Source: Candidatus Competibacter sp.
GTDB taxonomy: Bacteria; Pseudomonadota; Gammaproteobacteria; Competibacterales; Competibacteraceae
Reading direction: 5' to 3'
Assembly (NCBI GenBank): GCA_029624815.1
Contig: JARSSH010000057.1
Coordinates: forward strand, 46,511 to 110,510
Length of the DNA: 64,000 bases
Made by a program: the position numbers and the translations under genes. Each line of letters opens with the position of its first letter. Position 1 is the first letter of the stretch. Below, in pieces: positions 56,944 to 64,000 of this stretch. Under the pieces are notes generated by a model. The model was not told the DNA's origin and ran no database searches. It saw nothing but the letters and a program-made list of their open reading frames with translations.

Positions 56944-57477
56944 CTAGCGGTTTTCGGCCGGCGCCAGCGCGTCCAGCGGGAAGGCCAGCGCGTTCATCTG
57001 TCCGAGCAGTTCCAGCAGCACCCGCACCCGGTGCGCGCCGTCGGTGTGCAGCAGTTCCGCCTCGTGGCCGGCGAACGGGCCGGTGAGGATTCGCACCCGC
57101 GAACCGGGGATCAGTGGTGAGGGCAGGTCCAGCACACCGCCCTCGCAGACCCGCCGCAATTCGGCGATCGCCGGTTCCGGCACTGGCCGCAACTCGCCGC
57201 CGAAGCGGACCAGGCCGACCACGCCGCGGGTCGAACGCACCGGCCGCAGATCGTCCTGGCCCGTCACGGCCCACAAAAACAGATAGCGCGGGAACATCGG
57301 CTCGATCGCGTCGCGCCACTGGCCGCGCAGCCGGCGCCGGACGCGGACTTGCGGCAGGAACACCGTGAATTCCTGGCGCGATAGTTGTTCGGCCGCTTCC
57401 GTTTCCCGGCGCGGCTTGCTGAAGACGGCGAGCCAGCAGCCAGCGGCGGAATGGGTTTGAGCGGGAGAGGTGTTCAT
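56944..57477 (-). CDS. rfaH: transcription antitermination protein RfaH (NusG paralogue)
   Basis: 177 residues. NGN domain (~12-115): WLAVFSKPRRETEAAEQL, FTVFLPQVRVRRRLRG, EPMFPRYLFLW, STRGVVGLVRFGG; then a KOW-type C-terminus (PGSRVRILTGPFAGHEAELL). RfaH binds RNA polymerase at ops elements and prevents termination in long polysaccharide operons. A polysaccharide locus lies 3-7 kb downstream, a plausible target, but I found no clear ops (GGCGGTAGCGTG-like) there. It is convergent with the permease gene. Confidence 0.92.
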   Translation of the reverse strand: MNTSPAQTHSAAGCWLAVFSKPRRETEAAEQLSRQEFTVFLPQVRVRRRLRGQWRDAIEPMFPRYLFLWAVTGQDDLRPVRSTRGVVGLVRFGGELRPVPEPAIAELRRVCEGGVLDLPSPLIPGSRVRILTGPFAGHEAELLHTDGAHRVRVLLELLGQMNALAFPLDALAPAENR

Positions 57478-57511
57478 CGTTGTGCCCTGGATTGGGATGA
57501 TCGAGCCATGC

Positions 57512-57655
57512 TATAGCGATTCTCTGTGAGTTGTGGATTGATCGGTGATAACGGACGCCCTCACCCCCGACCCCTCTCCCGCCGGCGGGAGAGCGCGTCA
57601 GCATGGGTTGAGGGCGCGGCGAGCCGCGACCACAATTGATTGAGGAGTGCTATAT
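57512..57655 (+). repeat. R1 dispersed palindromic repeat, copy 3
   Basis: Ends TATAGCGATTC and GAGGAGTGCTATA are inverted. Core ACGCCCTCACCCCCGACCCC, then GCGGGAGAGCGCGTCAGC, TGAGGGCGCGGCGAG and CCACAATTGATTGAGGA. It lies in the 490-bp gap upstream of rfaH. Confidence 0.75.
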
Positions 57656-57776
57656 AGTCGGCGCCTGTTTGGGTGTCGGAGCTTGTCATGCCGGGATGGC
57701 CACCTGCGCGATGTGGCGCGTATGGAGCTGGAATTCCCGTCCCCGTCCGTGATTTCGCCCGAAGCCTTACACGTCT

Positions 57777-57898
57777 GTCGAATGGACCGAGCAATGGAAA
57801 CAGGATGGCTTGCGACAGGGTTTACAACAGGGTTTGCACCCAGAGCGTCGATCCTTGTTGCGACTGATCCGACGCCGTTTCGTGAAGCCACCGCTGGT
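57777..57898 (+). pseudogene. Rpn/DUF4351-family C-terminal fragment
   Basis: Reads VEWTEQWKQDGLRQGLQQGL then ERRSLLRLIRRRF, the same text as the C-terminal region of the gene at 58479-59504 (VEWTEQWKQQGLQQG...ERRALLRLIRRRFGE). One G is missing after RRRF, which shifts the frame. The N-terminal nuclease part is absent. This is a decayed third copy of the family next to the tandem pair. Confidence 0.7.
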
Positions 57899-57967
57899 AA
57901 GGTAGAGCGCGCCAAACGCGGTTCTGTATATTGACCTTTCAGGAGTTAAAGCACAGGGGCTAAGCCA

Positions 57968-58405
57968 ATGACCATAACTGCTTATGAAACTGACTTTTAT
58001 CAGTGGACACAACAGCAGGCGGCGCTCATGCGTCAGGGTGAATTTAACCGTGTCGATTTGGATATTGAGAATATCGCAGAGGAAATCGAGAGCATGGGAC
58101 GCCGTGATCGTTACGCTCTCAGGAGCTATTTGCACAACATTCTGATGCATCTTCTCAAATGGTGGTATCAACCTGAGCGGCGTGGAACCAGTTGGCGGCT
58201 GTCTATTAAGAACGGACGTCACCAAATTGATATTCTGGTTGAGGACAGTCCGAGTTTGCAGGGGAAAATTCCCGATTTAGTAGCCAAGGAATACACGCAA
58301 GCACGAGAAAATGCTGCTTTGGAAACCGGATTATCACTAGCAACCTTTCCTGAGTTATGCCCGTTTACGGTCGAACAAATCACCGGCGATTACTGGCCAG
58401 ATTAA
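57968..58405 (+). CDS. DUF29 family protein
   Basis: 145 residues. It matches DUF29 in length and text: TDFYQWTQQQAALMRQGEF, NIAEEIESMGRRDRYALRSYL, HLLKWWYQPERR and PELCPFTVEQITGDYWP. DUF29 proteins are small, of unknown function, common in cyanobacteria and gammaproteobacteria, and often sit with mobile or repeat-rich DNA. Base composition is lower in GC than neighbouring housekeeping genes. Flanked by Rpn-type remnants and genes. Confidence 0.9.
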   Translation: MTITAYETDFYQWTQQQAALMRQGEFNRVDLDIENIAEEIESMGRRDRYALRSYLHNILMHLLKWWYQPERRGTSWRLSIKNGRHQIDILVEDSPSLQGKIPDLVAKEYTQARENAALETGLSLATFPELCPFTVEQITGDYWPD

Positions 58406-58478
58406 TTCAAGTTGGCACGATTCTCGCCCAGCGACCAAGCGACTGGGGGTGACGGCCGGGGAGGGTGAAGGGCGAAAG

Positions 58479-59504
58479 ATGACCGATCACGACCACGGTT
58501 ACAAGCGACTCTTCTCCCACCCGGAGATGATCCGCGACTTGCTGGTGGGTTTCGTCCGCGAACCCTGGATCGCCGGCCTCGACTTCGCCACTCTGGAAAA
58601 ATACCCCACCGAATTCATCGACGACCGCCTGCGGCAACGCCGCAACGACGTCATCTGGCGGCTGCGCTGGGGATCGGACTGGCTCTACATCTACGTCCTG
58701 CTCGAATTTCAATCCCGTATCCACCCCTACATGGCGGTGCGACTGTTGAGCTATCTCGGTCTGCTTTACCAGGATTTGCTCGACACCCGGCAGATCGCCC
58801 TTGGCCAACGCCTGCCGCCGGTGCTGCCCATCGTGCTTTACAATGGCCGGCAACCCTGGACCGCCGCCACCGAGATCGCCGATCTGATCGAACCCGGACC
58901 TGTCGGCCTGCAACACTACCATCCGCATCTGCGCTACCTGCTGATTGACGAAGGTGTCTACCGCGACTCGGAATTGGCCGTCATGCGCAACCTCGCCGCC
59001 GCCTTGTTCCGCTTGGAAAACAGCCGCGATCCGCAAACCGTCGAAGCGGTATTGACCGCGCTGGTAGACTGGCTTGCCGCTCCCGAACATGCCGAATTGC
59101 GCCGTGCTTTCGTCATCTGGCTCCAACAAATCTTTCTCAAACACCGCCTGCCGGGCGTAGAGTTACCGCAACTGAGCGAACTGGAGGAGATGCGCGCGAT
59201 GCTATCCGAACGAATCGTCGAATGGACCGAACAATGGAAACAACAGGGCCTGCAACAGGGCCTGCAACAGGGCCTGCAACAGGGCCTGCAACAGGGCCTG
59301 CAACAGGGTCTGTACTCGGAACGGCGAGCCTTGTTGCGACTGATCCGCCGCCGCTTCGGTGAAACCGCCGCTGGTCGGAGTATCTCAATGCTGGAGCGGA
59401 TCGAACAACCGACCGTCCTTGAAGACTTGTTCGAGAACCTGCTCGACTGCCCGGATGAAACCGCCTGGCTGACGCAGCTGAGGGTGACGGCCGGAGAGGG
59501 TTAA
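58479..59504 (+). CDS. Rpn-family nuclease-like protein with DUF4351 tail, copy 1
   Basis: 341 residues. N-terminal PD-(D/E)XK-type Rpn/transposase-31 domain (DHGYKRLFSHPEMIRDLL, YIYVLLEFQSR with the acidic-Q-S motif). A tetrapeptide run (QQGL six times, codons from 59241) links to a DUF4351-like tail (ERRALLRLIRRRFGE). E. coli Rpn proteins promote RecA-independent recombination with nuclease activity in vitro. ATG 58479 is chosen over GTG 58449 because the family starts here. Another copy follows 9 nt after its stop. Confidence 0.9.
   Translation: MTDHDHGYKRLFSHPEMIRDLLVGFVREPWIAGLDFATLEKYPTEFIDDRLRQRRNDVIWRLRWGSDWLYIYVLLEFQSRIHPYMAVRLLSYLGLLYQDLLDTRQIALGQRLPPVLPIVLYNGRQPWTAATEIADLIEPGPVGLQHYHPHLRYLLIDEGVYRDSELAVMRNLAAALFRLENSRDPQTVEAVLTALVDWLAAPEHAELRRAFVIWLQQIFLKHRLPGVELPQLSELEEMRAMLSERIVEWTEQWKQQGLQQGLQQGLQQGLQQGLQQGLYSERRALLRLIRRRFGETAAGRSISMLERIEQPTVLEDLFENLLDCPDETAWLTQLRVTAGEG
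59241..59312 (+). repeat. 12-bp tandem repeat (CAACAGGGCCTG x6)
   Basis: Six perfect or near-perfect in-frame copies encoding QQGL. Length can change by 12-bp slippage without losing the frame. A related but degenerate array occurs in the next gene. Confidence 0.9.
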
Positions 59505-59513
59505 GGGCGAAAG

Positions 59514-60641
59514 ATGACCGACCACGACCACGGTTACAAGCGACTCTTCTCCCACCCGGAGATGATCCGCGACTTGCTGGTGGGTTTCGTCCGCGAACCC
59601 TGGATCGCCGGCCTCGACTTCGCCACTCTGGAAAAATACCCCACCGAATTCATCGACGACCGCCTGCGGCAACGCCGCAACGACGTCATCTGGCGGCTGC
59701 GCTGGGGATCGGACTGGCTCTATATCTACGTCCTGCTCGAATTTCAATCCGGCGTGCATCGCTTCATGGCCGCTCGGCTGTCCACCTACCTGGATTTACT
59801 CTACCAGGACTTGATCCGCGGCCGGCATCTCAGCGGCCATCGCCGCCTGCCGCCGGTGTTGCCCATGGTGCTCTACAATGGCCGGCGGCGCTGGACCGCG
59901 CCCCTCGACTTGAACGAACTGATCGAGTCCGGTCCGGTGGGCCTGGATGCCTATCAACCTCGATTCCGCTACCTGCTCATCGACGAAAGCGCCTATGCCG
60001 ACGCCGAGCTTGCTCAGATGCGCAACCTGGCCGCCGCCGTATTCCGCCTGGAGAACAGCCAAGAACCCGAAACGGTGCATGACGTGCTGGTCGCGTTGAT
60101 CGCTTGGCTGACCGAGCCGGCGCAAGCGGAACTGCGTCGCTCCGTGCTGCTCTGGTTGCGCGAAGGATTTCTGCAAACCCGGCTGCCGCAAGTATCATTC
60201 CCCGAACTCAACGACCTGGAAGAGGTGCGCATCATGTTAGCCGAACGCGTCCGCGACTGGACCCAACAATGGAAAGAGGAGGGTCTGCAGGAAGGCCAAC
60301 AACAGGGTCTGCAGGAAGGCCGACAACAGGGTCTGCAAGAAGGTCGGCAAGAAGGTCTGCAAGAAGGTTGGCAAGAGGGTCGGCAAGAGGGTCGGCAAGA
60401 GGGTCGGCAAGAGGGTCGGCAAGAAGGTCGGCAAGAAGGTTTGGACTCGGAACGGCGAGCCTTGTTGCGGCTGATCCGCCGCCGCTTCGGTGAAGCCGCC
60501 ACTGAGCAAAGCACCTCGATGCTGGATCAGATTGAACAACTGGTTTTTCTTGAAGATCTTTTCGAGAGCCTGCTCGATTGTCCTGATGAAAAAGCCTGGC
60601 TGGCGCGGCTGAATGCGGCGGTTGGAGAAGCTGGGCACTGA
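59514..60641 (+). CDS. Rpn-family nuclease-like protein with DUF4351 tail, copy 2
   Basis: 375 residues, same architecture as copy 1. The first ~235 nt differ from copy 1 by only about two silent changes; after FEFQS-type text (LLEFQSG) the proteins diverge to moderate similarity. A tetrapeptide array (GLQE/GRQE/GRQQ, about 14 units) precedes the tail ERRALLRLIRRRFGE. Conserved acidic and Gln residues of the nuclease core remain, so it may be active. It precedes the acetyltransferase gene by 2 nt. Confidence 0.9.
   Translation: MTDHDHGYKRLFSHPEMIRDLLVGFVREPWIAGLDFATLEKYPTEFIDDRLRQRRNDVIWRLRWGSDWLYIYVLLEFQSGVHRFMAARLSTYLDLLYQDLIRGRHLSGHRRLPPVLPMVLYNGRRRWTAPLDLNELIESGPVGLDAYQPRFRYLLIDESAYADAELAQMRNLAAAVFRLENSQEPETVHDVLVALIAWLTEPAQAELRRSVLLWLREGFLQTRLPQVSFPELNDLEEVRIMLAERVRDWTQQWKEEGLQEGQQQGLQEGRQQGLQEGRQEGLQEGWQEGRQEGRQEGRQEGRQEGRQEGLDSERRALLRLIRRRFGEAATEQSTSMLDQIEQLVFLEDLFESLLDCPDEKAWLARLNAAVGEAGH
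60276..60443 (+). repeat. degenerate 12-bp tandem repeat in Rpn copy 2
   Basis: About fourteen 12-bp units of the type GGTCGGCAAGAG / GGTCTGCAGGAA, in frame, encoding G[RLQW]Q[EQ]. Five consecutive GGTCGGCAAGAG-like units at the 3' side are nearly identical, indicating recent slippage. Confidence 0.85.
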
Positions 60642-60643
60642 CC

Positions 60644-61237
60644 ATGCCCATTAAACTCCGCCTCACTCGCCTTTCCCTCGGCAATAAGGTCGCCCGCGCG
60701 TTGTGGAATCTGGTTTGGCTGCTACTGTGCCGCCCCACTCCCCGACCCTTTCACATTTGGCGCTGTGCAATAGCGCGATTATTTGGCGCAAAACTGGGAA
60801 AGGGCATTCGTCTTTACCCATCCGCCAAAATCTGGGCGCCCTGGAATCTTGTCATGAATGACCATAGCTGTCTGGAACCTGATGTAGACTGCTACTGTGT
60901 GGACCGCATTACCCTGGGTGCATATAGTACGGTTAGCCAATACAGCTTTCTCTGCGCCGCCAGCCATGATTACACCGACCCGGCCATGCCGCTGACTACT
61001 GCCCCGATTACCCTCGGCGAACGAGTATGGGTCACCGCCGATGTGTTCATTGCGCCAGGCGTTACCATCGGCACTGGCGCAGTCATTACCGCTCGTGCCA
61101 GCGTGTTCGACGACATCGAGCCCTGGACGGTCGCCAGCGGCAATCCAGCCCAAGCGATCAAACCGCGTCGGTTGAACCTGGCTTCAACCACCTCGGCGTT
61201 GTGCACCGCTCCTCCTCAGCCAACAAAGCTACCATAG
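60644..61237 (+). CDS. WcaF-like hexapeptide-repeat acetyltransferase
   Basis: 197 residues. Left-handed beta-helix O-acetyltransferase of the colanic acid WcaF type: NKVARALWNLVWLLLCRPTP start, RLYPSAKIWAPWNLVM, CYCVDRITLGAYSTVSQYSF, HDYTDPAMPL and VWVTADVFIAPGVTIGTGAV, with ASGNPAQAIKPR near the end. It uses acetyl-CoA to decorate exopolysaccharide sugars. GGAG upstream of ATG 60644. First gene of the polysaccharide locus. Confidence 0.9.
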   Translation: MPIKLRLTRLSLGNKVARALWNLVWLLLCRPTPRPFHIWRCAIARLFGAKLGKGIRLYPSAKIWAPWNLVMNDHSCLEPDVDCYCVDRITLGAYSTVSQYSFLCAASHDYTDPAMPLTTAPITLGERVWVTADVFIAPGVTIGTGAVITARASVFDDIEPWTVASGNPAQAIKPRRLNLASTTSALCTAPPQPTKLP

Positions 61238-61239
61238 AC

Positions 61240-61609
61240 ATGACCATAGACATGACCTTTGACTTTTCCGGTTATACCTACGTCAACTCCAAACTCAACG
61301 ATTCCCACATTTACTTGTTGCCGGCGATGCTCCGCCCCACCTGCTCGGCAGCTTGAACCTGCCAGCCAGCGAACGGCAGCTGTTTGAACTTGGCTGCGGC
61401 AACGGTAGCATTGTGCATGAACTGACCCAGCGTGGTTGGGATGTTACTGGTGTGGGCCCGTCTGCCGAGGGCATCGCCCATGCGCAACACCAGTATCCTG
61501 AACTTAAACTGTACGTTGGTTCCGCCTATGACGATCTGGCAAGCCGGTATGGCCAGTTTCCGGTTGTCCTCGGCCTAGAAGTGGTCGAGCACGTCTACTT
61601 TCCCCGGCA
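61240..61609 (+). pseudogene. SAM-dependent methyltransferase, frameshifted and truncated
   Basis: An opening FSGYTYVNSKLNDSHIYLLP runs to a stop at 61357. Shifting one base in the C-run near 61333-61338 restores PHLLGSLNLPASERQLFELG, with the SAM motif FELGCGNGSIV, then VTGVGPSAEGIAHAQ and LGLEVVEHVYFPR. The acidic residue usual after motif I is replaced (GVGP for GVDP). Homology stops at about 61609, two thirds of the protein missing, where a glycosyltransferase tail begins. Probably nonfunctional. Confidence 0.75.
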
Positions 61610-61957
61610 GCCAGCCGCGAGGCGGTGGATCTACTGAATCTGGAATACGGCTTCATGCCTCACGACTCGGTCGCCCGTCTATGTGGCGGTTCTCAGGCCG
61701 GCGTCAAGCGCTGGCTCAAGGAAGTCGTCTACGCCCGCCTGCCGGGCGGTTTACGCGCTTTGGCCTACTTTCTCTACCGCTACGTGATTCGCCTTGGCTT
61801 CCTGGACGGCCAGGCTGGCGCCGCCTTTCATCTCCTGCAAGGCTTCTGGTACCGGTATCTGGTGGATGCCAAGGTGGCGGAGGTCAAGCGGTATATGGCG
61901 GCCTCCAGATGCGATGTGGCAACCGCCATTGAGCGCGTGCTGGGCATTCGCGTGTGA
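61610..61957 (+). pseudogene. glycosyltransferase C-terminal fragment
   Basis: Reads SREAVDLLNLEYGFMPHDSV, CGGSQAGVKRWLKEVVY, LPGGLRALAYFLYRYVIRLG, FLDGQAGAAFHLLQGFWYRY and LVDAKVAEVKRYMA, typical of the end of GT2 proteins in polysaccharide loci. No catalytic GT-A domain or start precedes it; the methyltransferase fragment abuts it. A deletion that removed the end of one gene and the start of the next explains the junction. Confidence 0.72.
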
Positions 61958-62068
61958 AGTAAACTCTTACCGTTCCAAAAATCCCGCCGATCCTCGCCAT
62001 TGAGGAATGATCTCGGAAAAATGGGTCAGCGTCTGGGTGACCCTACCTGACCTATCCCCTGAACCCTC

Positions 62069-62815
62069 ATGAAAATCTCCGTCATTACCGCCGTCCGTAA
62101 CAGTCGCGCCACCCTCGCCGATGCCCTCGATTCCGCCTTGGCTCAGGATCACCCCGACATGGAATTGATCGTCATCGATGGCGCATCCACTGACGGCACG
62201 CTGGAAGTGATCCAGCGCTACGCCGCACGGATTGCCCATCGGATCAGCGAACCGGATCGTGGTATTTACGATGCCCTTAACAAAGGTTTGCGCTTGGCCA
62301 CGGGTGACGTCGTCGGCTTTTTGCATTCGGATGATCGTTTTGCCGATGATCGGGTGCTTTCCCGCATCGACGCCGCTTTGGCGAATCCAAATATCGATGC
62401 TTGCTATGGCGATTTATGCTACGTGAGCCAGGAGAATCCTGATCGCGTGGTGCGTTATTGGCGTTCCGGCGAATACCATCGGCAACGCTTGGCGTGGGGC
62501 TGGATGCCGCCACACCCCACCTTCTACGCCCGCCGCGCCATCTACCGGCGGCTGGATGGCTTCGACCTCGACTATCGCATTGCCGCCGACTATGATTGTC
62601 TGCTGCGCTTCCTGAGTGCTGGGCGGATCGCCTGCGCCTATATCCCCAAAGTCCTGATTCACATGCGCCTGGGCGGTGTCAGCAATCGCTCGCTGGGAAA
62701 AATCCTGCAAAAATCCAGGGAAGATTACCGAGCCTTGCGGCGTCACCAAGTGGGTGGCTTGGGTACGCTGCTGATGAAGAACCTGCAAAAGCTACCGCAG
62801 TTTTTTCAAAGATAG
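62069..62815 (+). CDS. family 2 glycosyltransferase (WcaE-like)
   Basis: 248 residues. GT-A fold: MKISVITAVRNSRATLADAL, ELIVIDGASTDGTLEVI, SEPDRGIYDALNKGLRLATG, FLHSDDRF (DXD-type metal site) and ADYDCLLRFL. It transfers a sugar from an NDP-sugar onto the growing exopolysaccharide repeat unit at the cytoplasmic face. SEPDRGIYDALNKG is typical of the WcaE subgroup. The preceding gene remnant and following phosphatase mark the same locus. Confidence 0.92.
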   Translation: MKISVITAVRNSRATLADALDSALAQDHPDMELIVIDGASTDGTLEVIQRYAARIAHRISEPDRGIYDALNKGLRLATGDVVGFLHSDDRFADDRVLSRIDAALANPNIDACYGDLCYVSQENPDRVVRYWRSGEYHRQRLAWGWMPPHPTFYARRAIYRRLDGFDLDYRIAADYDCLLRFLSAGRIACAYIPKVLIHMRLGGVSNRSLGKILQKSREDYRALRRHQVGGLGTLLMKNLQKLPQFFQR

Positions 62816-62907
62816 GCATCGTTGGTTTACCCAACTGACTGTTGATTCTTGCGACAATTATCCATTAAATGCCAATAATGTAACCTTGGGCTTGAACCGA
62901 CACCGCC

Positions 62908-63735
62908 ATGATCGACTTGCACTGTCATTTGCTGCCGGGCATCGACGATGGAGCGCCGGACCTGGAAACCGCGCTGGCCATGGCTCGTATCGCCGTCGCC
63001 GATGGCATCGAAATCGTCGCCTGCACCCCGCACATCTATCCGGGCCTGTATGAGAACAACGGCCCAGCCATCCGCCAGGCGGTGGCGGATCTCCAGCGCC
63101 GATTGGTCGAAGCCGATATTCCGCTGCGGCTCACCCACGGCGCCGATACCCACCTCGCGCGGGATTTGGTGGAGGGCTTGCGCTCCGGGCGAGTGCCGTC
63201 GCTGCACGACAGCCGCTATTTTCTGCTGGAGCCGCCGCACCATGTGGCGCCGCCGCGTCTGGGGGAAATCGTATTTAATTTGTTGGCTGCTGGCTACGTA
63301 CCGGTGATCACCCACCCCGAGCGCTTGAGTTGGATCGAAGACTACTACGGAATTTTCGTGGAACTGGTGGGCAAGGGCGCTTGGCTGCAAGTCACCTCCG
63401 GTAGCCTGACCGGCCGCTTCGGTCCCTCGGCGCAATATTGGGGTGAGCGACTCCTGGACGAAGGCTGGGTTCACATTCTGGCCACTGATTCCCACGGCGT
63501 GAAACGGCGACCGCCGCTGCTGGCGGAGGGGCAACGCGCGGCGGAGCATTGGGTGGGCAAGGAAGAGGCGATTCATCTGGTGTGGACGCGCCCTAAAGGT
63601 ATACTGGACAATATCGAGCCGGACCGAATGCCAAAACTGCCCGATTCGGTTTCGAGCGTATCATGGACGCAATCGCTCAAGGCAACGCTAGGCAGATGGA
63701 TGGGTCAACGCCAAACAGTTTCAAAGCGACAATAA
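62908..63735 (+). CDS. CpsB/CapC-type PHP-domain protein tyrosine phosphatase
   Basis: 275 residues. PHP metal-binding motifs: MIDLHCHLLPGIDDGAPDLE, ACTPHIYPG, GADTHLARDLVEGL, PVITHPERLSW and ILATDSHGVKRRPP. Mn2+-dependent phosphatase that acts on tyrosine kinases (BY-kinases) controlling capsule or exopolysaccharide length. No kinase gene is seen before the window ends. The C-terminal ~30 residues (SVSWTQSLKATLGRWMG) are an extension. Confidence 0.93.
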   Translation: MIDLHCHLLPGIDDGAPDLETALAMARIAVADGIEIVACTPHIYPGLYENNGPAIRQAVADLQRRLVEADIPLRLTHGADTHLARDLVEGLRSGRVPSLHDSRYFLLEPPHHVAPPRLGEIVFNLLAAGYVPVITHPERLSWIEDYYGIFVELVGKGAWLQVTSGSLTGRFGPSAQYWGERLLDEGWVHILATDSHGVKRRPPLLAEGQRAAEHWVGKEEAIHLVWTRPKGILDNIEPDRMPKLPDSVSSVSWTQSLKATLGRWMGQRQTVSKRQ

Positions 63736-63755
63736 ACGATCGGAGGTGTGCGGGC

Positions 63756-64000
63756 GTGCGGGTTAAGAGAATGTTTACGGGCATGACAATGCTGTGGGTC
63801 GTCTTGCTCGGCATTGCCGGGTGCGCCAGTTCGCCGCCGGTCGCCGATCCGGTCACCGCATCGGTGTCCGCGCCCGCCGCATCGGTGTCCACGCCCGCCG
63901 CATCGGTGTCCACGCCCGCCGCATCGGTGTCCGCGCCCGCCGCCCCGGTGTCCGCGCCCGCCGCATCGGTGTCCACGCCCGCCGCATCGGTGTCCACGCC
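63756..64000 (+). CDS. lipoprotein with 7-residue tandem repeats, N-terminal part (runs off right edge)
   Basis: GTG at 63756 has GGAGG 9 nt upstream and gives MRVKRMFTGMTMLWVVLLG with lipobox GIAGC (Cys23). After ASSPPVADPVT a repeat of ASVS[AT]PA begins and continues to the window edge. The position after a CpsB-type phosphatase would suit a Wza-type export lipoprotein or a linker-bearing surface lipoprotein, but the domain that would decide this is outside the window. Confidence 0.75.
   Translation, partial: MRVKRMFTGMTMLWVVLLGIAGCASSPPVADPVTASVSAPAASVSTPAASVSTPAASVSAPAAPVSAPAASVSTPAASVST
63858..64000 (+). repeat. 21-bp tandem repeat (ASVS[AT]PA-coding)
   Basis: About seven copies of GCATCGGTGTCC[AG]CGCCCGCC, differing mainly at one base (Ala/Thr codon) and one CCG for GCATCG variant; continues past the window. 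In-frame 21-bp units make length variation likely. Confidence 0.9.

Noticed and set aside
59241..60443. Possible CRISPR array because of short regular repeats
   Set aside because: Units are 12 bp, contiguous, without spacers, and translate in frame as QQGL or GRQE; they are coding tandem repeats.
63858..64000. Possible CRISPR or phase-variable promoter repeat at the right edge
   Set aside because: 21-bp units without spacers, in frame after a lipobox; a coding minisatellite.
60644..64000. ops element for RfaH upstream of the polysaccharide genes
   Set aside because: No convincing GGCGGTAGCGTG-like sequence was found by eye between 60600 and 63760.

Overview
The window is GC-rich (roughly 65%) bacterial chromosome. 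Gene content and protein signatures point to a gammaproteobacterium: trpGDC, an mreBCD-mrdAB-mltB-rlpA-dacA-ybeD-lipBA string, gatCAB, a cysD-cysNC fusion, a PilH-like regulator, RfaH and YnbA/YnbB-like lipid enzymes. Abundant dispersed palindromic repeats and many GGDEF/PAS sensors would fit an environmental lineage such as the Competibacteraceae, but that placement is inference and not something the sequence proves. No rRNA, tRNA or CRISPR array was seen.

Layout. 1-5.2 kb: start of a P2-type cation ATPase, pyrC, and a three-gene phospholipid operon (CDP-alcohol phosphatidyltransferase, CdsA-like, PlsC-like). 5.2-6.7 kb: an AT-richer acyltransferase-3 gene, probably acquired. 6.7-9.2 kb: trpG-trpD-trpC. 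9.3-15.5 kb: two large membrane sensors, a diguanylate cyclase and a multi-PAS histidine kinase. 15.6-28.1 kb, minus strand: MFS transporter with a small membrane protein, lipoate synthesis (lipA, lipB, ybeD), then cell-wall and cell-shape genes up to mreB. 28.3-31.6 kb, plus strand: gatC-gatA-gatB. 31.6-38 kb: an IS1-family remnant, a DUF350 protein, a Ser/Thr kinase divergent from a von Willebrand lipoprotein, an ECF sigma factor with a putative membrane partner, a DnaJ-related protein and a PilH-like receiver.

38.2-46.8 kb is the most unusual block. A DUF2760 gene and two Hsp70-family genes flank a RecQ-like helicase fused to a phosphoribosyltransferase and a DprA/Smf-like protein. All five lie on one strand with tight junctions. 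The second Hsp70 gene appears to lack a normal start codon (ATC with a good ribosome-binding site) and carries a dispersed repeat translated in frame. 47-51.1 kb: a cobalamin-binding protein of the CarH/MerR-associated type, a soluble histidine kinase, a heme-oxygenase-like protein with a large C-terminal extension, and a REC-GGDEF protein with an apparent internal deletion. Together they suggest a tetrapyrrole- or light-sensing cluster.

51.1-57.5 kb: zinc-independent quinone-reductase-like dehydrogenase, sulfate activation (cysD, cysNC), an SLC13-type permease and RfaH. 57.5-64 kb is a patchwork with lower GC: repeats, fragments, DUF29, two tandem Rpn/DUF4351 nuclease-like genes that share a near-identical 5' tract, then an exopolysaccharide locus (WcaF-like acetyltransferase, a methyltransferase/glycosyltransferase scar, GT2, CpsB/YwqE-type phosphatase, and a lipoprotein with 21-bp repeats running off the right edge).

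Two dispersed repeat families recur. R1 is about 143 bp, bounded by TATAGC..ATCC / GGAT..GCTATA, with a CCCTCACCCC core; it has three full copies and partial ones. R2 is about 150 bp, in two nearly identical inverted copies at 1.3 and 12.9 kb.
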